From Stictocephala bisonia (lineage: Eukaryota; Arthropoda; Insecta; Hemiptera; Membracidae), in contig JAQJVL010000277.1 in NCBI GenBank assembly GCA_035578905.1, positions 1,133,870 to 1,197,869 on the forward strand: a DNA stretch of 64,000 nucleotides, in the 5' to 3' direction. Positions within the stretch are counted from its first letter, which is position 1. Each line of letters starts with the position of its first letter. The notes below the pieces were generated by a model. The model made no database searches, was not told the DNA's origin, and saw only the letters and a program-made list of their open reading frames with translations. Made by a program: the position numbers and the translations under genes. This document shows positions 23,373-33,673 of the stretch, one piece after another.

Positions 23373-26300
23373 CCTTATCTTACCTAACAGGCCATTCAAA
23401 CCTCACAAGGTTTATGGCCTCACCAACAATGCCCGCCATCTCTCTTGGTCTTGCATCAAGCCAACATCTATCCCCATTCTTCTCATGTCTTTCCCAATTT
23501 GGTCTTTCCAGCATAGATGTGGCTGTCCCAAAGGTTGCTTTCCTCTTGGTAGACCATCTGATACAGCTTTTATCAGTGTTTCCTCTTCTCTTCTTGTCAT
23601 ATGGCCTGCCCATCGTAGTCTTCTACTTTGTATCTGTGCCAGACATACTTTGTACTGTATGTCTGGGTCTTTGTAAAGTTCTCTTAGCTCTTTGTTGGTT
23701 CGGATCCTCCATGTTCCCTTGTTGTATACAGGACCAAAAATACATCTTAAAATTTTGTTTTCAAACACTATCAGCTTTTTTTCAGTCTGCTTTGAGACTA
23801 CTCACACTTCTGAACCATAAAAGACAATTGGTAGCATTATGGATTTGCAAACCCATACTTTTGTCTTTTTGATAACATTTTACTTGTTAAAAGCCATTGT
23901 AAAGCCCAGTAAAATTGATTAGCAATTAATATTCTAGCATTTACTTCAGTTTCCTCTAGATTTTCTTAGTCAATATTTACCCCCAAATATTTGAATTCGG
24001 TAACTCTTTCAAAAGCAAAATTTTCCACATGTAGATTGTTCCTCATATTGACTCTGTGCCAGCCTACCCTAAGATATTTTGTTTTTCGTTCATTTACCTC
24101 CAGTCCAACCTTTTTAGCTTCTTTTATTACAGTTGTTTCCAGGCTTTTCAAGCTATTTTCATCTTATGCTAACAGTGCCACATCATCTGCAAACGCTAAA
24201 ACATGAACTTTTTTCCTACTTCTATTCCTTGATCATGCCGTTTAACCTTTTGTAAGGAACTTTCTAAAGCTAGATTAAACAATACAGGAGATAGTCCGTC
24301 TCCTTGTCAAACTCCAGTTAGTACATTAAATTCGCTTGATAATTCACTGTTGATTCTAACTTTGCATTTAGATTCTTCAGTGCATGCTTTTGTCAAGTTA
24401 ATCAATTTCTCGTGTATTCCCAACTGTTGTAAAAATTTCTACAATTGAATTCTATTTATACTGCCATAAACTTTTCTTAAGTTGACAAATAGGATATGAA
24501 CACATTTGTCAAACTCCCAATACTTCTGAAAGAGTTTGTCTGTTAATGAAAAGTTGATCTGTGGTTGACCTTTGTCTTCTTAAAACCTGCTTGATGTTCA
24601 TCAAGAATTTCCTCTGAATATTCTTGAAACCTGTTTTCCAGGATTTTGGATAGTACTTTGGGTGTGGTGTTTAACAAAGATATTCCTCTCTGTACTTGTT
24701 ACAGTCTAGTTTGTCTCCTTTTTTGTGTATGGGGACTGTAATGGTTGTCTTCCAGTCAATTGGTATTTTCTCTTGTATCCAAATGTCAGTAATTAATTAA
24801 TGTATTTTCCTTAATACCGGGTTTCCTTCTGTTTTTATTAGTTCCGAAGCTATATATATAAAGCCTCTCCTGGGGCTTTATTTTTAGTTGTTTGATAGCT
24901 GTATCTACTTCTACCAATATTGGGTTTTGGATTTTTTTGGATTTATGGTTGTACTTTTTGGGGTATTTCTAAATTGTCGTTTATTGTAGTTTCATCTACA
25001 TTAAAAAGATCTTCAAAATAATCTCTCCATATATTCATAACAGTTTCTTGGTTGCAGGTAATATTTCCATCTTTATCTCTTATACCATATGACTTAGCTT
25101 TGTATCCTTGTTTGAATTATGTAATCATTCTGAAGAAGTCTCTATTGCTATCTTCCTCAGCCTTTTTAAGTTGGTTCTTGACGTAGTTCCTTTTAGCTGC
25201 CCACAGCTTCTTGTTACCTTCTCTATTTACCTTATGGTATTTTGCTCGGTTTTCTTGATCGTCATTTGTAATTAGAATTTTCTTTCTTTGCTTCCTGTCC
25301 TCAATCAATAGTTGGCATTCTGCATTGAACCAAGGCTTCTTGGGTTTAGTTCCTTTGCAATATCACAATACTTCCTCTGTTGTTCCCTGTATTACTTCCT
25401 TAATTTCTTACCATTTTACTTCAATAGAGTTTTCTGTTACTTTCTGTATTTCTAATGCTTGAAATCTGATACACAGTTTCAGCTCACACTCTCCTTTTGG
25501 ATATTTATTTGCAAGTTTGGTGAGGTCTGCTTTCGTTTTACTGTTTGTTTCTCTCTTTTCTCTTTGCAAAGTTTTTTTCTAACCTTTATAATTATGAGAT
25601 AGTGGTCAGTCCCACACTCAGCATCCCTTCTGCTTCTATAGTGCAGCTCTTGTGTCTTTTTTCGATTAAGAAATGATCTATTTGATTTTGAACCTGACCG
25701 TTTGGAGATACCCACGTGACTTTGTGTATATCTTTATGTGGGAAGCTAGTAGACATTATTTTCAAATTTCTTGAGCTTGCAAGGCTGATCAACCTTAGAC
25801 CATTATCATAGGTAGTTTGGTGTAGGCTGTTACATCCTGTGTATTGTTGGCATCCAAGATCATTTACCACCTTTGCATCAGCATCTCCTAGTAGTATTTT
25901 TATATCATGGTTTATTATGTTTAACATAAGAAGTACTAAATTGTCATAAAAAATGTCTTTAACATCATCATCAGCTTCTTCTGTTGGTCCATACATACAG
26001 ATCACTGAAATATTCTGAAATGTTCCTTTTAATCTTATGTAGCACATTCTTTCGTTTACTGGGTCAAAGGATATCACACATTCTGTTAGGGTATTTTTTA
26101 TGGCGAACCCTACGCCTTCATAGTGGTTGCCATTATCACAGCCTCTGTAATATAATTTATGACTCTTAGAGTTGAGTTTGCCATTAAATGGCCATCGTGT
26201 CTCTTGGAGACCAACTAAATCTAAATGATAACTATCTAATTCTTCCATGTCTAGATCAAATTTTCCAAGTACTGCTAAAGTCCTAACGTTCCATGAACCA

Positions 26301-26570
26301 AATCTCAAATTCTTAAAGCGTAGCTTGGGTCTAGATCCGTAATGTCCGTTGGTGTTTTTTAACAGGGAATTTTTTCTAGGGTAAGGTTGTGAGCCTTATG
26401 CCCAACCCCCAACCTGGAGGACCAGGGTATCCATTTTTGTCTGGCTCCTACCTCAAGAAGACCTGCAAGGGAGGCCCTACCAGTAGCTTAGCTACCGCCA
26501 GTATAGCTCTCGAGGTTGTCAGAGCACACAAGCCCCACCACCACATCAAGGCAAGGATACATTTGGGGGG
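23373..26570 (-). mobile_element. Full-length RTE/BovB-clade non-LTR element with 14-bp target duplication
   Basis: The 3,198-bp insertion is flanked by TTTCAATAACTATA at 23359-23372 and 26571-26584. The 5' end (read on minus from 26570) starts CCCCCCAAATGTATCCTTGC, and the 3' end is AGGTAAGATAAGG. The length equals that of complete RTE elements (about 3.2-3.3 kb). A 5' untranslated region of about 250 bp precedes the endonuclease. The coding region is decayed although the ends are whole. Confidence 0.92.
23400..26308 (-). pseudogene. RTE-type endonuclease/reverse transcriptase, decayed
   Basis: The apurinic-type endonuclease is open from 26308 to 25592: FGSWNVRTL, LVGLQETRW, ICMYGPTEEADDD, LLGDADAKV (family norm GDFNAK) and QNQIDHFLI. 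This is the domain often annotated as craniofacial development protein 2-like. RT pieces follow: QGDGLSPVLFNLALESSL (complement of about 24260-24315) and LEVNERKTKYL...FKYLGVNID (24151-23966). The C-terminal block at 23768-23412 has the family motif RLRWAGHMTRREEETL...GLPRGK. The many stops and shifts make it inactive. Confidence 0.9.
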
Positions 26571-26687
26571 TTTCAATAACTATAATACCTAATAAAGATT
26601 TTCTACAATAACTATCTATATAGATAGTGATACAAAAATAGCAAGTAGAGAACAATACATACAACCAAAACTGTTCAGAAATCTTAC

Positions 26688-26890
26688 TTTCATCAATGCT
26701 AGTCTTGTTCTCCGCATGGCTCTCAATGTCTTTGGAGAACCACTCATTGAACTCATCATGAGAGTCAAACATCGTAGGCATGATGAAGTGCAGCAATGCC
26801 CACAGTTCAGCCATGCTGTTCTGGATAGGAGTTCCGCTAAGCAGCAAGCGGTTGCGGCAGCTGAACCCCAACAGTAATTTCCACCGTACA
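26688..26890 (-). CDS. INO80: INO80 exon E: motif III and INO80-specific segment
   Basis: The 203-bp exon lies between CATACAG and GTAAGATT. It encodes [54 protein letters not shown] and [19 protein letters not shown] is motif III. The [12 protein letters not shown] stretch is essentially invariant in INO80 orthologues. The AG|T junction with exon D and the A|GA junction with exon F both keep frame. The RTE element at 23373-26570 begins 117 bp downstream without touching the splice donor. Confidence 0.95.
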
Positions 26891-27122
26891 CTGTATGAAA
26901 TATCAAAATAGAGCCATACAGACAGGAAAATTATTTCACTTTTAAGTCATACCTATATAACAGAACTAGGGTTAAATGATGAGAGAGAGAGAGATTGAAA
27001 AGTTTTATCACTTGAATTTTCGAATAAGAAGGGATGGATGTTTTCATTAAGAAAGTAATATAATGGTTGCAATATTTATTATTGAGTCTAAATAACTTAA
27101 TTCTCTTCCCATTCATATTTAC

Positions 27123-27298
27123 CTGCTGGTACTCTTAATAGCTTGAGCCTCGTCTAGGATCAAGTACTGCCATTTAATACGGTTGAAGTACTTGAAGTCT
27201 GTTATCACCAGTTGATAACTTGTAATGACAACATGGAAACTTGCCTCTTGTGTGTGCAAATCTTTCTGATCCCAAAACTGCCTCAGAATCTTTCTTTC
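27123..27298 (-). CDS. INO80: INO80 exon D: DEAQ-box exon
   Basis: The 176-bp exon is 58 codons plus AG, with an AATTTTAG acceptor and a GTAAAT donor. It encodes ERKILRQFWDQKDLHTQEAS, HVVITSYQLV and WQYLILDEAQAIKSTS. LDEAQ is the Walker B/motif II of INO80-type ATPases. Its 5' neighbour is 26 kb away, while exon E is only 232 bp downstream. Confidence 0.95.
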
Positions 27299-27611
27299 CT
27301 AAAATTAAAAGTAAAAAAAAAAAAACATAAATAACTGAATTAATTTAAAATCTTTAATTGTATGAGTGATTTGAAACTGATACATACAGACTGCTAAAAT
27401 GACAATTTATGAAAGTAGGTTTTGGGACACATAGATGATACTTGACTAATTCCATATTATTTAAATTAGGAGTAGCCAAACAACAATAACAATGGTGCAG
27501 ATAAAAGGTTAATAAAACATATCTGAGAACCATATATTATTGTTTGTAGTACTGTGTTTTAGTAAATAAAGTGTTACATTGCACAATTTATTCATATTAT
27601 AGATTGCAAAT

Positions 27612-27806
27612 ATGAGTAAAAGAAACTGGGAATGGTCACCAACGAGTGAAAATACTTCGATAGTTAATTATGTGTCTAGTGGGGCACAATTTTTAGACAC
27701 TGGTGATGTTGACTATGATTTATTTGAAAATGAATCAGAAGATGAAATTCAAAGTAGGAGTAGCAAATTTGTGGACGATGCAGATGAGGATCCTTATAAC
27801 TTTTAA
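27612..27806 (+). CDS. Short acidic ORF, unrecognised
   Basis: 64 codons from an ATG (MSKRNWEWSPTSENTS...) to a stop after EDPYNF. It is acidic, with several Ser/Asp/Glu clusters, a composition like the N-terminus of some DDE transposases. No continuation is visible in any frame downstream. It could be the first exon of a transposon gene or chance. I do not recognise it. Confidence 0.25.
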   Translation: MSKRNWEWSPTSENTSIVNYVSSGAQFLDTGDVDYDLFENESEDEIQSRSSKFVDDADEDPYNF

Positions 27807-28489
27807 ATTATGAATACTTGTGGAGGAACAGTAAACGCAATCAGATTGTCTACTACCAAATAGAAATGAAAATTCATGACTTTTACTGTCCTTACAACAT
27901 GAAAATTCATTATATGAATAATGGTGAATACGGTTCATTATAAAATCACATTATTTTCAGTCATATTCTACTAAATTATTGATACTATTATTAACCTTTA
28001 GTAGACCAAATATAGATAAAATACAACAGATTAAAGTAGACTAACACTATTAAAAGCCCAAAATTATGTAAGTAAAATGGATTTGCAGACATATTTCATT
28101 ATTAATATGAAAACAAAACAAAAAGCAGGCTCAGACTTCAGAAACCCTGCAAACCTACATATATTTTCACAAGGATTTATGTGATGACATATTTCTTCAG
28201 TAGGTTCAATTCTAAATTTAGCATTATCAACAATCAAATAGGCCTAACCTAAGTTGAACAGTAAATTGAATTTATGTTGGATTAATTTAAATTGTAAACA
28301 TTCTGTAAGTGCTCCTATGTACTATTATAAACACTGATAAACAAAATTGTCATTTGTTTTGTAGTAAATATAAATTTAAAATTTCAATACAAAATTAAAA
28401 ATCATACAAACAGACTATACATACAGCCTAACATATTCTTCACATTTGTACAAAACCTATAGGCATCTTAAACAGATTTTTAAGGCCTT

Positions 28490-30345
28490 TAGCTGATTGT
28501 TAATAGCAGAAACTATTCCTCCTTTTCCTCCAACAACTTTTGTTTTTTAACTTCAAATATTTTATTTCTTAGGGGCAGCTCGTTTTTTTCTCAAATGTAG
28601 TTTTGTCCTCTTCTTCTTTCTCTTCAAATCTTCTCTTCGTCTAGAAGAGGTATTTTTTAATTCTGTTATCATTGTTTTGGAAACATCCATTGATTTAAAA
28701 CCTCCTAAAAATTACATTACATAAGTAGGCTAGTCTTGATATTCTTTATGATAGAATTTGACAAGCTAAACATACGGGCAACAGTTTGGAAAAAAAGAAA
28801 GACATGAATATACTGTACTTTAGAAGAAATTGAAATTTTAAACAAGTGTACCACAGCTTAAATAAGTATCATTTATGCTATAAGTTAGTTAATTGAAAAT
28901 ATGACTGTTTTACGGTTGTGGTAGGCCAGATTAAATTACTTTTAAAAATATTTATTATTGAATATTTTAAAATGTCTAGATAAATATTGCAAAACAATAT
29001 TAAGTGTTTCTATTATTTAACTTTTAAAATAGGTACAGTAAGAATATTTTTTTACCTGGAAGTGAGTTTATGTGATCATGAAGTGCACGCTAGGCAATCA
29101 TGACTTTTCTTGTAGATTTTCGACAAGGAAGTTTTTATAGAAAGAAAAGCTTCTTTCCACAGCAGCATTTCCATCAAAACAAATCAAAATTCTTTGAAAA
29201 AACAATTTCAATTTTGTGTTGACATCTTGCCCTTCAAACAGTGTAAGAAAAAAAGAATCCAACCTTTCATTCTTCCATTGAAATGCTTCAGCTTTTCTTG
29301 GATCAAAGCATTCTCACAAAATTTTATATACTCCCTCACAATAATATCTCCATCTGCTGGAGGATTCAATTAATGCATCAATGGCCAATTTTACTCTAAC
29401 ATCTCTCAAAGTTTCATTTGTCACTTTGAATATGTCATTGGATATATGGAAGAAGCCCCTAACACCACTTTTTAATCAAAGGGGTATTTTCTATGAGCTT
29501 TTTTATACATTTCAATAAGAAACTTTTTGCATTCAAGTTTAAATTGTTGTGAATGAATTTCTTTCACCTTCTTTAGACTTGCTCCAGCTCCAAAACCTAT
29601 ATAAATGTAATCCAAAATTAGCTGATTTTCTGTACTATCAAAATCAAATTTTTTAGCTTTGATGCCTTAGTTGCAGACAAAATCAAATTCTTCTTAACAA
29701 ATTTGCAGGCCAAACTCTTCATCAACATAAACACCTCTTGATGTAGGAAAGGTAGTAGAGGGGCATTCTTTTGAAATTGTACTAAAAAAACTTCCAACTC
29801 CTCAACCATAGTTCCAGAAAAATGTAATTTTGCTTCGAGTGTCGGGTAATTTAAAAGTATTTTTACTGTGTAACATTTTCAGTAGCTGGTGGCTCTGATA
29901 TCTCCTGAACATATTTTTTAAGGTGTGGCAGTACTTCTAAGCATATTTGAATAACTATGCTATTTTCGGTCCATTGTACTGCAAAAGTTTTTTTGGGAAA
30001 ATGTAACAACCAGTTATTTGACAAAAAGTAGCGCTTCGTGATGGATAGTTTATGAATAATCTATATAATGCTCGCATGAATTGGTTTAATTTCTAGCCAG
30101 TCTTTGAATGGACAGTCTTGTATGCACCATTTACAATATGTAAAGAACAAGTACTGACATCCAAAATTTGCATTCCACTTTCAAGGGATTCTCTCATATA
30201 TCAAATAATAATTTTAAATTGACATTTGGGCCATCTGCAGAAACTTTAATTAACTTATCTAGGCATAAATTAGCCTCTCCAATACAGGTGGTCACTTTTT
30301 CCAAAAAGTCAACAGCAGAGGACTTTTGTAAAAAGGCTGATGTCA
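28490..30345 (-). pseudogene. hAT-like transposase relic, minus strand
   Basis: Read from 30345 down, with several frame changes: LQKSSAVDFLEKVTTC, then SADGPNVNLK (the DGPNVN motif of this hAT-like family), STCSLHIVNGAYKT, then FLVQFQKNAPLLPFLHQEVF (29809-29618, open), IGFGAGASLKKVKEI, and a C-terminal block RILICFDGNAAVERSFSFYK with the hAT dimerisation motif (ERSFS). It ends with a Lys/Arg-rich tail near 28600. Proteins of this type are widespread, poorly named transposon genes in invertebrates. Stops and shifts show decay. Terminal repeats were not found. Confidence 0.6.
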
Positions 30346-30683
30346 GGTAACTTGTTTTGATCTAGGTAACTATTTTACTATTATTGAACAATAATAAAAA
30401 CCAACAATTTCCTACTAAAGTTCTTTACACATGAAAATTGCTATACGCATAAAAACAAACATTAGGCCTAACAAAAACTAACTCAGGGTGTCCAGTGAAC
30501 CTCCTTAAACAAATTCCCTGACTGATCCCTGATTTCATACAAAATTACCCTGACCCCAAATCGATGTAGTTACATATACGTCTATTTAACTTAATTTAGT
30601 AATATTATGTACTACCATGTACATTCATTAAGTTATTTATTATTTATATTATTATGTTATTTACAGTCAATTACAATTATTAA

Positions 30684-31734
30684 CCCTAGAACTGGCATGC
30701 ATTTGACTCTTAGCTGGCAGGTGTTCTCAGACCCTTATGCAGCACTTATTTAAAAAAATTTTAACAATTGGTTACTTGGCAACAGTTATAATGAATTATA
30801 TATCAAATTGTTAGAAATAACATGCTCTACAATATAATAACAATTATGAATGGACTTATCCCTAAAACTGGCAATTTCCCAGCATCCAAACACAAAAAAA
30901 CACTTTTTCAAAAAAAATTTTTTTTTGGGCACACACTGTCGGAAAACAAATAACTATTTCAAAAAAGTTTAAATGCAAAAAGTGTTCAAAATTTTACAGA
31001 AAAAAATAAAATATACACTGTTAATACTTTATCACAACACACAAATTCAGAAAAAAATTTACAACAAACTATGTACAGTGGTGGCGATGGGCTGAAAACT
31101 AGTCCGAGTCATCAGAGTTATGGGCTCTCTTTCTTCCAGCCCTGATTGGCCTCCACTATCCACTCCACTACACTGAAAGAATAGGTTTACTATCCCTAGG
31201 GGGACAGTTCCTGATACCTGGGTTCCTTGGAATGAATTCAGATGTAAGGTCTATTTCTGGCTCAGGTGGATAAACACGAACCCAAAGACGACCATCGTCT
31301 TGTGGTGGATTAGGCCTAGGCCTAGGATTAGGGTCATCGGCATCACTATCTTCACTAGAAGATAAACCATGAGGATCTGGGACATAATCATCCCCACTTC
31401 CATCAGAGAAATCTTCTAAATCAACTTGGTCAGGGAAATCTTCGATTGACAAGTCACTTTCTACATCCGACAAATCAGTTTCAAATAAAATGTCACGAAT
31501 TTCACTGGAAGGTAAATCAGTAAAAATGACGTGGCATTTATACATAACAAAATACATCAAATGAAAGCTTAGAATCTCACGTGTATAACGATATATTATT
31601 TAACCTTCCACTCACTATTTTAGTATTGATAATGAAGTAAAACGTGAGGGGTGTCTAATGCGTCGTGAATGACGACTTTGCCAGTTCAGCGGCAGATTAA
31701 TGAGTCGTCAAATACGACTTTGCCAGTTCAAGGG
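30684..31734 (-). mobile_element. Internally deleted piggyBac element nested in the hAT element
   Basis: Flanked by TTAA (30680-30683 and 31735-31738). Inverted ends are CCCTAGAACTGGCA and CCCTTGAACTGGCA, 13 of 14 identical. At 1,051 bp it is far shorter than a complete piggyBac (about 2.5 kb). It retains the 5' end of a transposase gene on the minus strand and, near 31100, a basic then acidic tail (RAGRKRAHNSDDSD) ending in a stop. Confidence 0.88.
31168..31560 (-). pseudogene. piggyBac transposase N-terminal remnant
   Basis: 130 open codons. The strongly acidic N-terminal region (SDVESDLSIEDFPDQVDLED, GSGDDYVPDPHG, SSSEDSDADDPNPRPRPNP) is followed by WVRVYPPEPEIDL and NPGIRNCPPRDSKPI, the start of the conserved DDE-1_7 region. 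The reading frame then ends. The entire catalytic core (three Asp residues) is missing, so the product could not transpose DNA. An acidic head and the W..V.P motif are typical of the family. Confidence 0.7.
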
Positions 31735-32344
31735 TTAATCACAGAAATATCAATATTTCACAAATATATTTTTATTGATAATCATAATAATTTAATTCAA
31801 AACTATTACCTACAATAATTTCTCTTTTTAAACTACTTTATAAAATTAGAGGTAGAATTTAAAAAATATTTATAATTAGACTTGAGTAAAAAAACAAACA
31901 TACCTTTTATTATATTGTTAAATTATGACAAATTTCAATGCCTTGAAAAACGGCAGTATATTATAATTTTCCCAAAACCAGCATAAATTTTAGGTCTACA
32001 GCTTATTTAACAAGTACTAATCAGACAATTATTTCAGTAAGTTTTAAACTTTTAGCGATATAAAACTAGTTGTATGAGTTCGAATAAGCATAACCCAAGC
32101 AATTAAGTAGCTTTTTATAATTTAGAATATTAAATGGCAAGTAAAATTAACATTTAGTACTAAACAAAGTAAAGGATTTTTGTAGCAAACCCTAGTATAA
32201 AGTGACTATTACAAATCACAACACACTGGTGTTCTTGTTAGGATTTTCCAAGTTTTGTTTTGTATTCCCTGATTTTCCCTAACTTTTCCAGGTCATTTAA
32301 ACTTCCCTGACTTTTCCAGGTTTTCCCTGTTGCTGGACACCCTG

Positions 32345-33148
32345 CTAACTGTAATAATAGGCCTAGTAACTTAAAGACTCAGATGATAATTATAAAGTTG
32401 ACGAAATTCCGTTAACAAATATAAAGTTTAAAGCACAATAAACGATAAAACACGCCAGTTAGATGGCCACCACTTTGAACAATTACGAACGGTATAACAG
32501 ACCGTAAACAAAACAAACACTGATCAATGAACATCCGGTCCGGTACCGCTAATAGCAAGATGTATTTTCTTATTTCCGACTGTACAGCAATGGAGAACTG
32601 AAATATGGCAACCAAGAACGTTTCAATATTAAATGCCTATTGTGAATTCAAATATTGTAAAGCACACAGTTAATCACTTTCATCCATGAAAAAATTCAAA
32701 AGTAACTAAACCAGTTTTGAATATATAGATTGCACAGTTATATAAATGTATAACATTAAAACATTTTGTAATATTGACAGATCACAACAATGTTTTGACT
32801 CCATTTGTACACAGAAAGAACGTATAACTTCGCATACGGTACTAATAGTAACAAACGTACAATATTTTGAATGGGCGTGATGATGAAAGGTTGCCTGATT
32901 AATACATTACACCATTCTCTTTTCCTGAATAGAGGAAAAGAAAAGTACGATAATTTTGAGTGGGCAAAGAGCTGGCTGGTTCTCTGCACCCTCAATATGG
33001 CATTTATATCGTAGAAAAGAATATGGTTAGAACAACATCGTAATGAAAATGACAAGAAACAAAAACACTTTTGGTGAAATTATTTGCCACAGAACGCTTT
33101 GAGCAAATTTCCCAATTCACTCCGAATACCTCCCGAATTCCCTCTAGT
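32345..33148. other. Unassigned AT-rich stretch between elements
   Basis: Two minus-strand ORFs of 67 and 99 codons (32412-32615, 32756-33055) show no recognisable motif and no family composition. I regard them as chance. No repeats were seen. Confidence 0.5.
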
Positions 33149-33673
33149 AATCAATCAATCAAAATCTCCTTTATTCATATTTGTACAAGTACAAGAATAG
33201 AGTCAACAACAATAGATAACATTAGTTACAATAAATTGCAAACTTATGATCTACAGTACTTAGCATTAAAATATTCATCAAAAGAATAGAGTGCTAATTG
33301 TAAAAGATATTGTTTAAGTCTTTTATAGAATTGTTTACAATTATTTTCATTTTTTATTTCTTGAGGGAGAAAGCTAATATACTTAAGCCCTTTATACACA
33401 GTACCCTTTTTATAAAGTTCCAAGTTATGGTTATTTTGTATTGCATTTTGGGCATTTCTAGTATTATATCTGTTACTTGTAGGTTTACTTAGATCTAATA
33501 TAATTTGTGGTATAGTTTTCTTTAGTGTATTTTATTTTTTCAAAAATATAGATTCCATATATTGTTAAGATGTTAAGTTCTGAGAAACAATCTTTTACAG
33601 TTTCATTCCACTTCAGATGTAGCATGATTCTAATAGCTTGTTTCTGCAGTAAAAGAATTTTATCTAAATTTTA

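Larger units (their letters stand above)
19077..26687. other. INO80 intron E-F: contents
   Basis: It holds a stretch at 19077-20548 in which no gene or known repeat is recognised (a short direct repeat of gttatggagattgta lies at 19379-19425), a pair of direct repeats at 20549 and 21001, an OTU-like fragment and a decayed hAT gene at 21470-22815 split by a SINE, plain sequence with a run of 15 C at 23072-23086, and the full-length RTE element at 23373-26570. Confidence 0.7.
30484..32344. mobile_element. hAT-type non-autonomous element with 6-bp target duplication
   Basis: The ends are CAGGGTGTCCAG (30484) and CTGGACACCCTG (to 32344), a 12-bp perfect inverted repeat of the hAT kind, and each end abuts CTAACT. 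hAT duplications are usually 8 bp; the flanks here agree over 6 bp. The 1,861-bp span includes a nested 1,051-bp piggyBac derivative plus its TTAA, so the original element was about 0.8 kb. Its arms share the ccctgacttttccagg repeat at 32305 and the ccctgactgatccctg version near 30517. Confidence 0.75.

Noticed and set aside
23412..23872. Plus-strand 152-codon ORF
   Set aside because: It is the reverse of the conserved C-terminal block of the RTE element, which matches its family on the minus strand.
32412..33055. Two minus-strand ORFs of 67 and 99 codons as genes
   Set aside because: No motifs, AT-driven composition and no neighbours of the same family.
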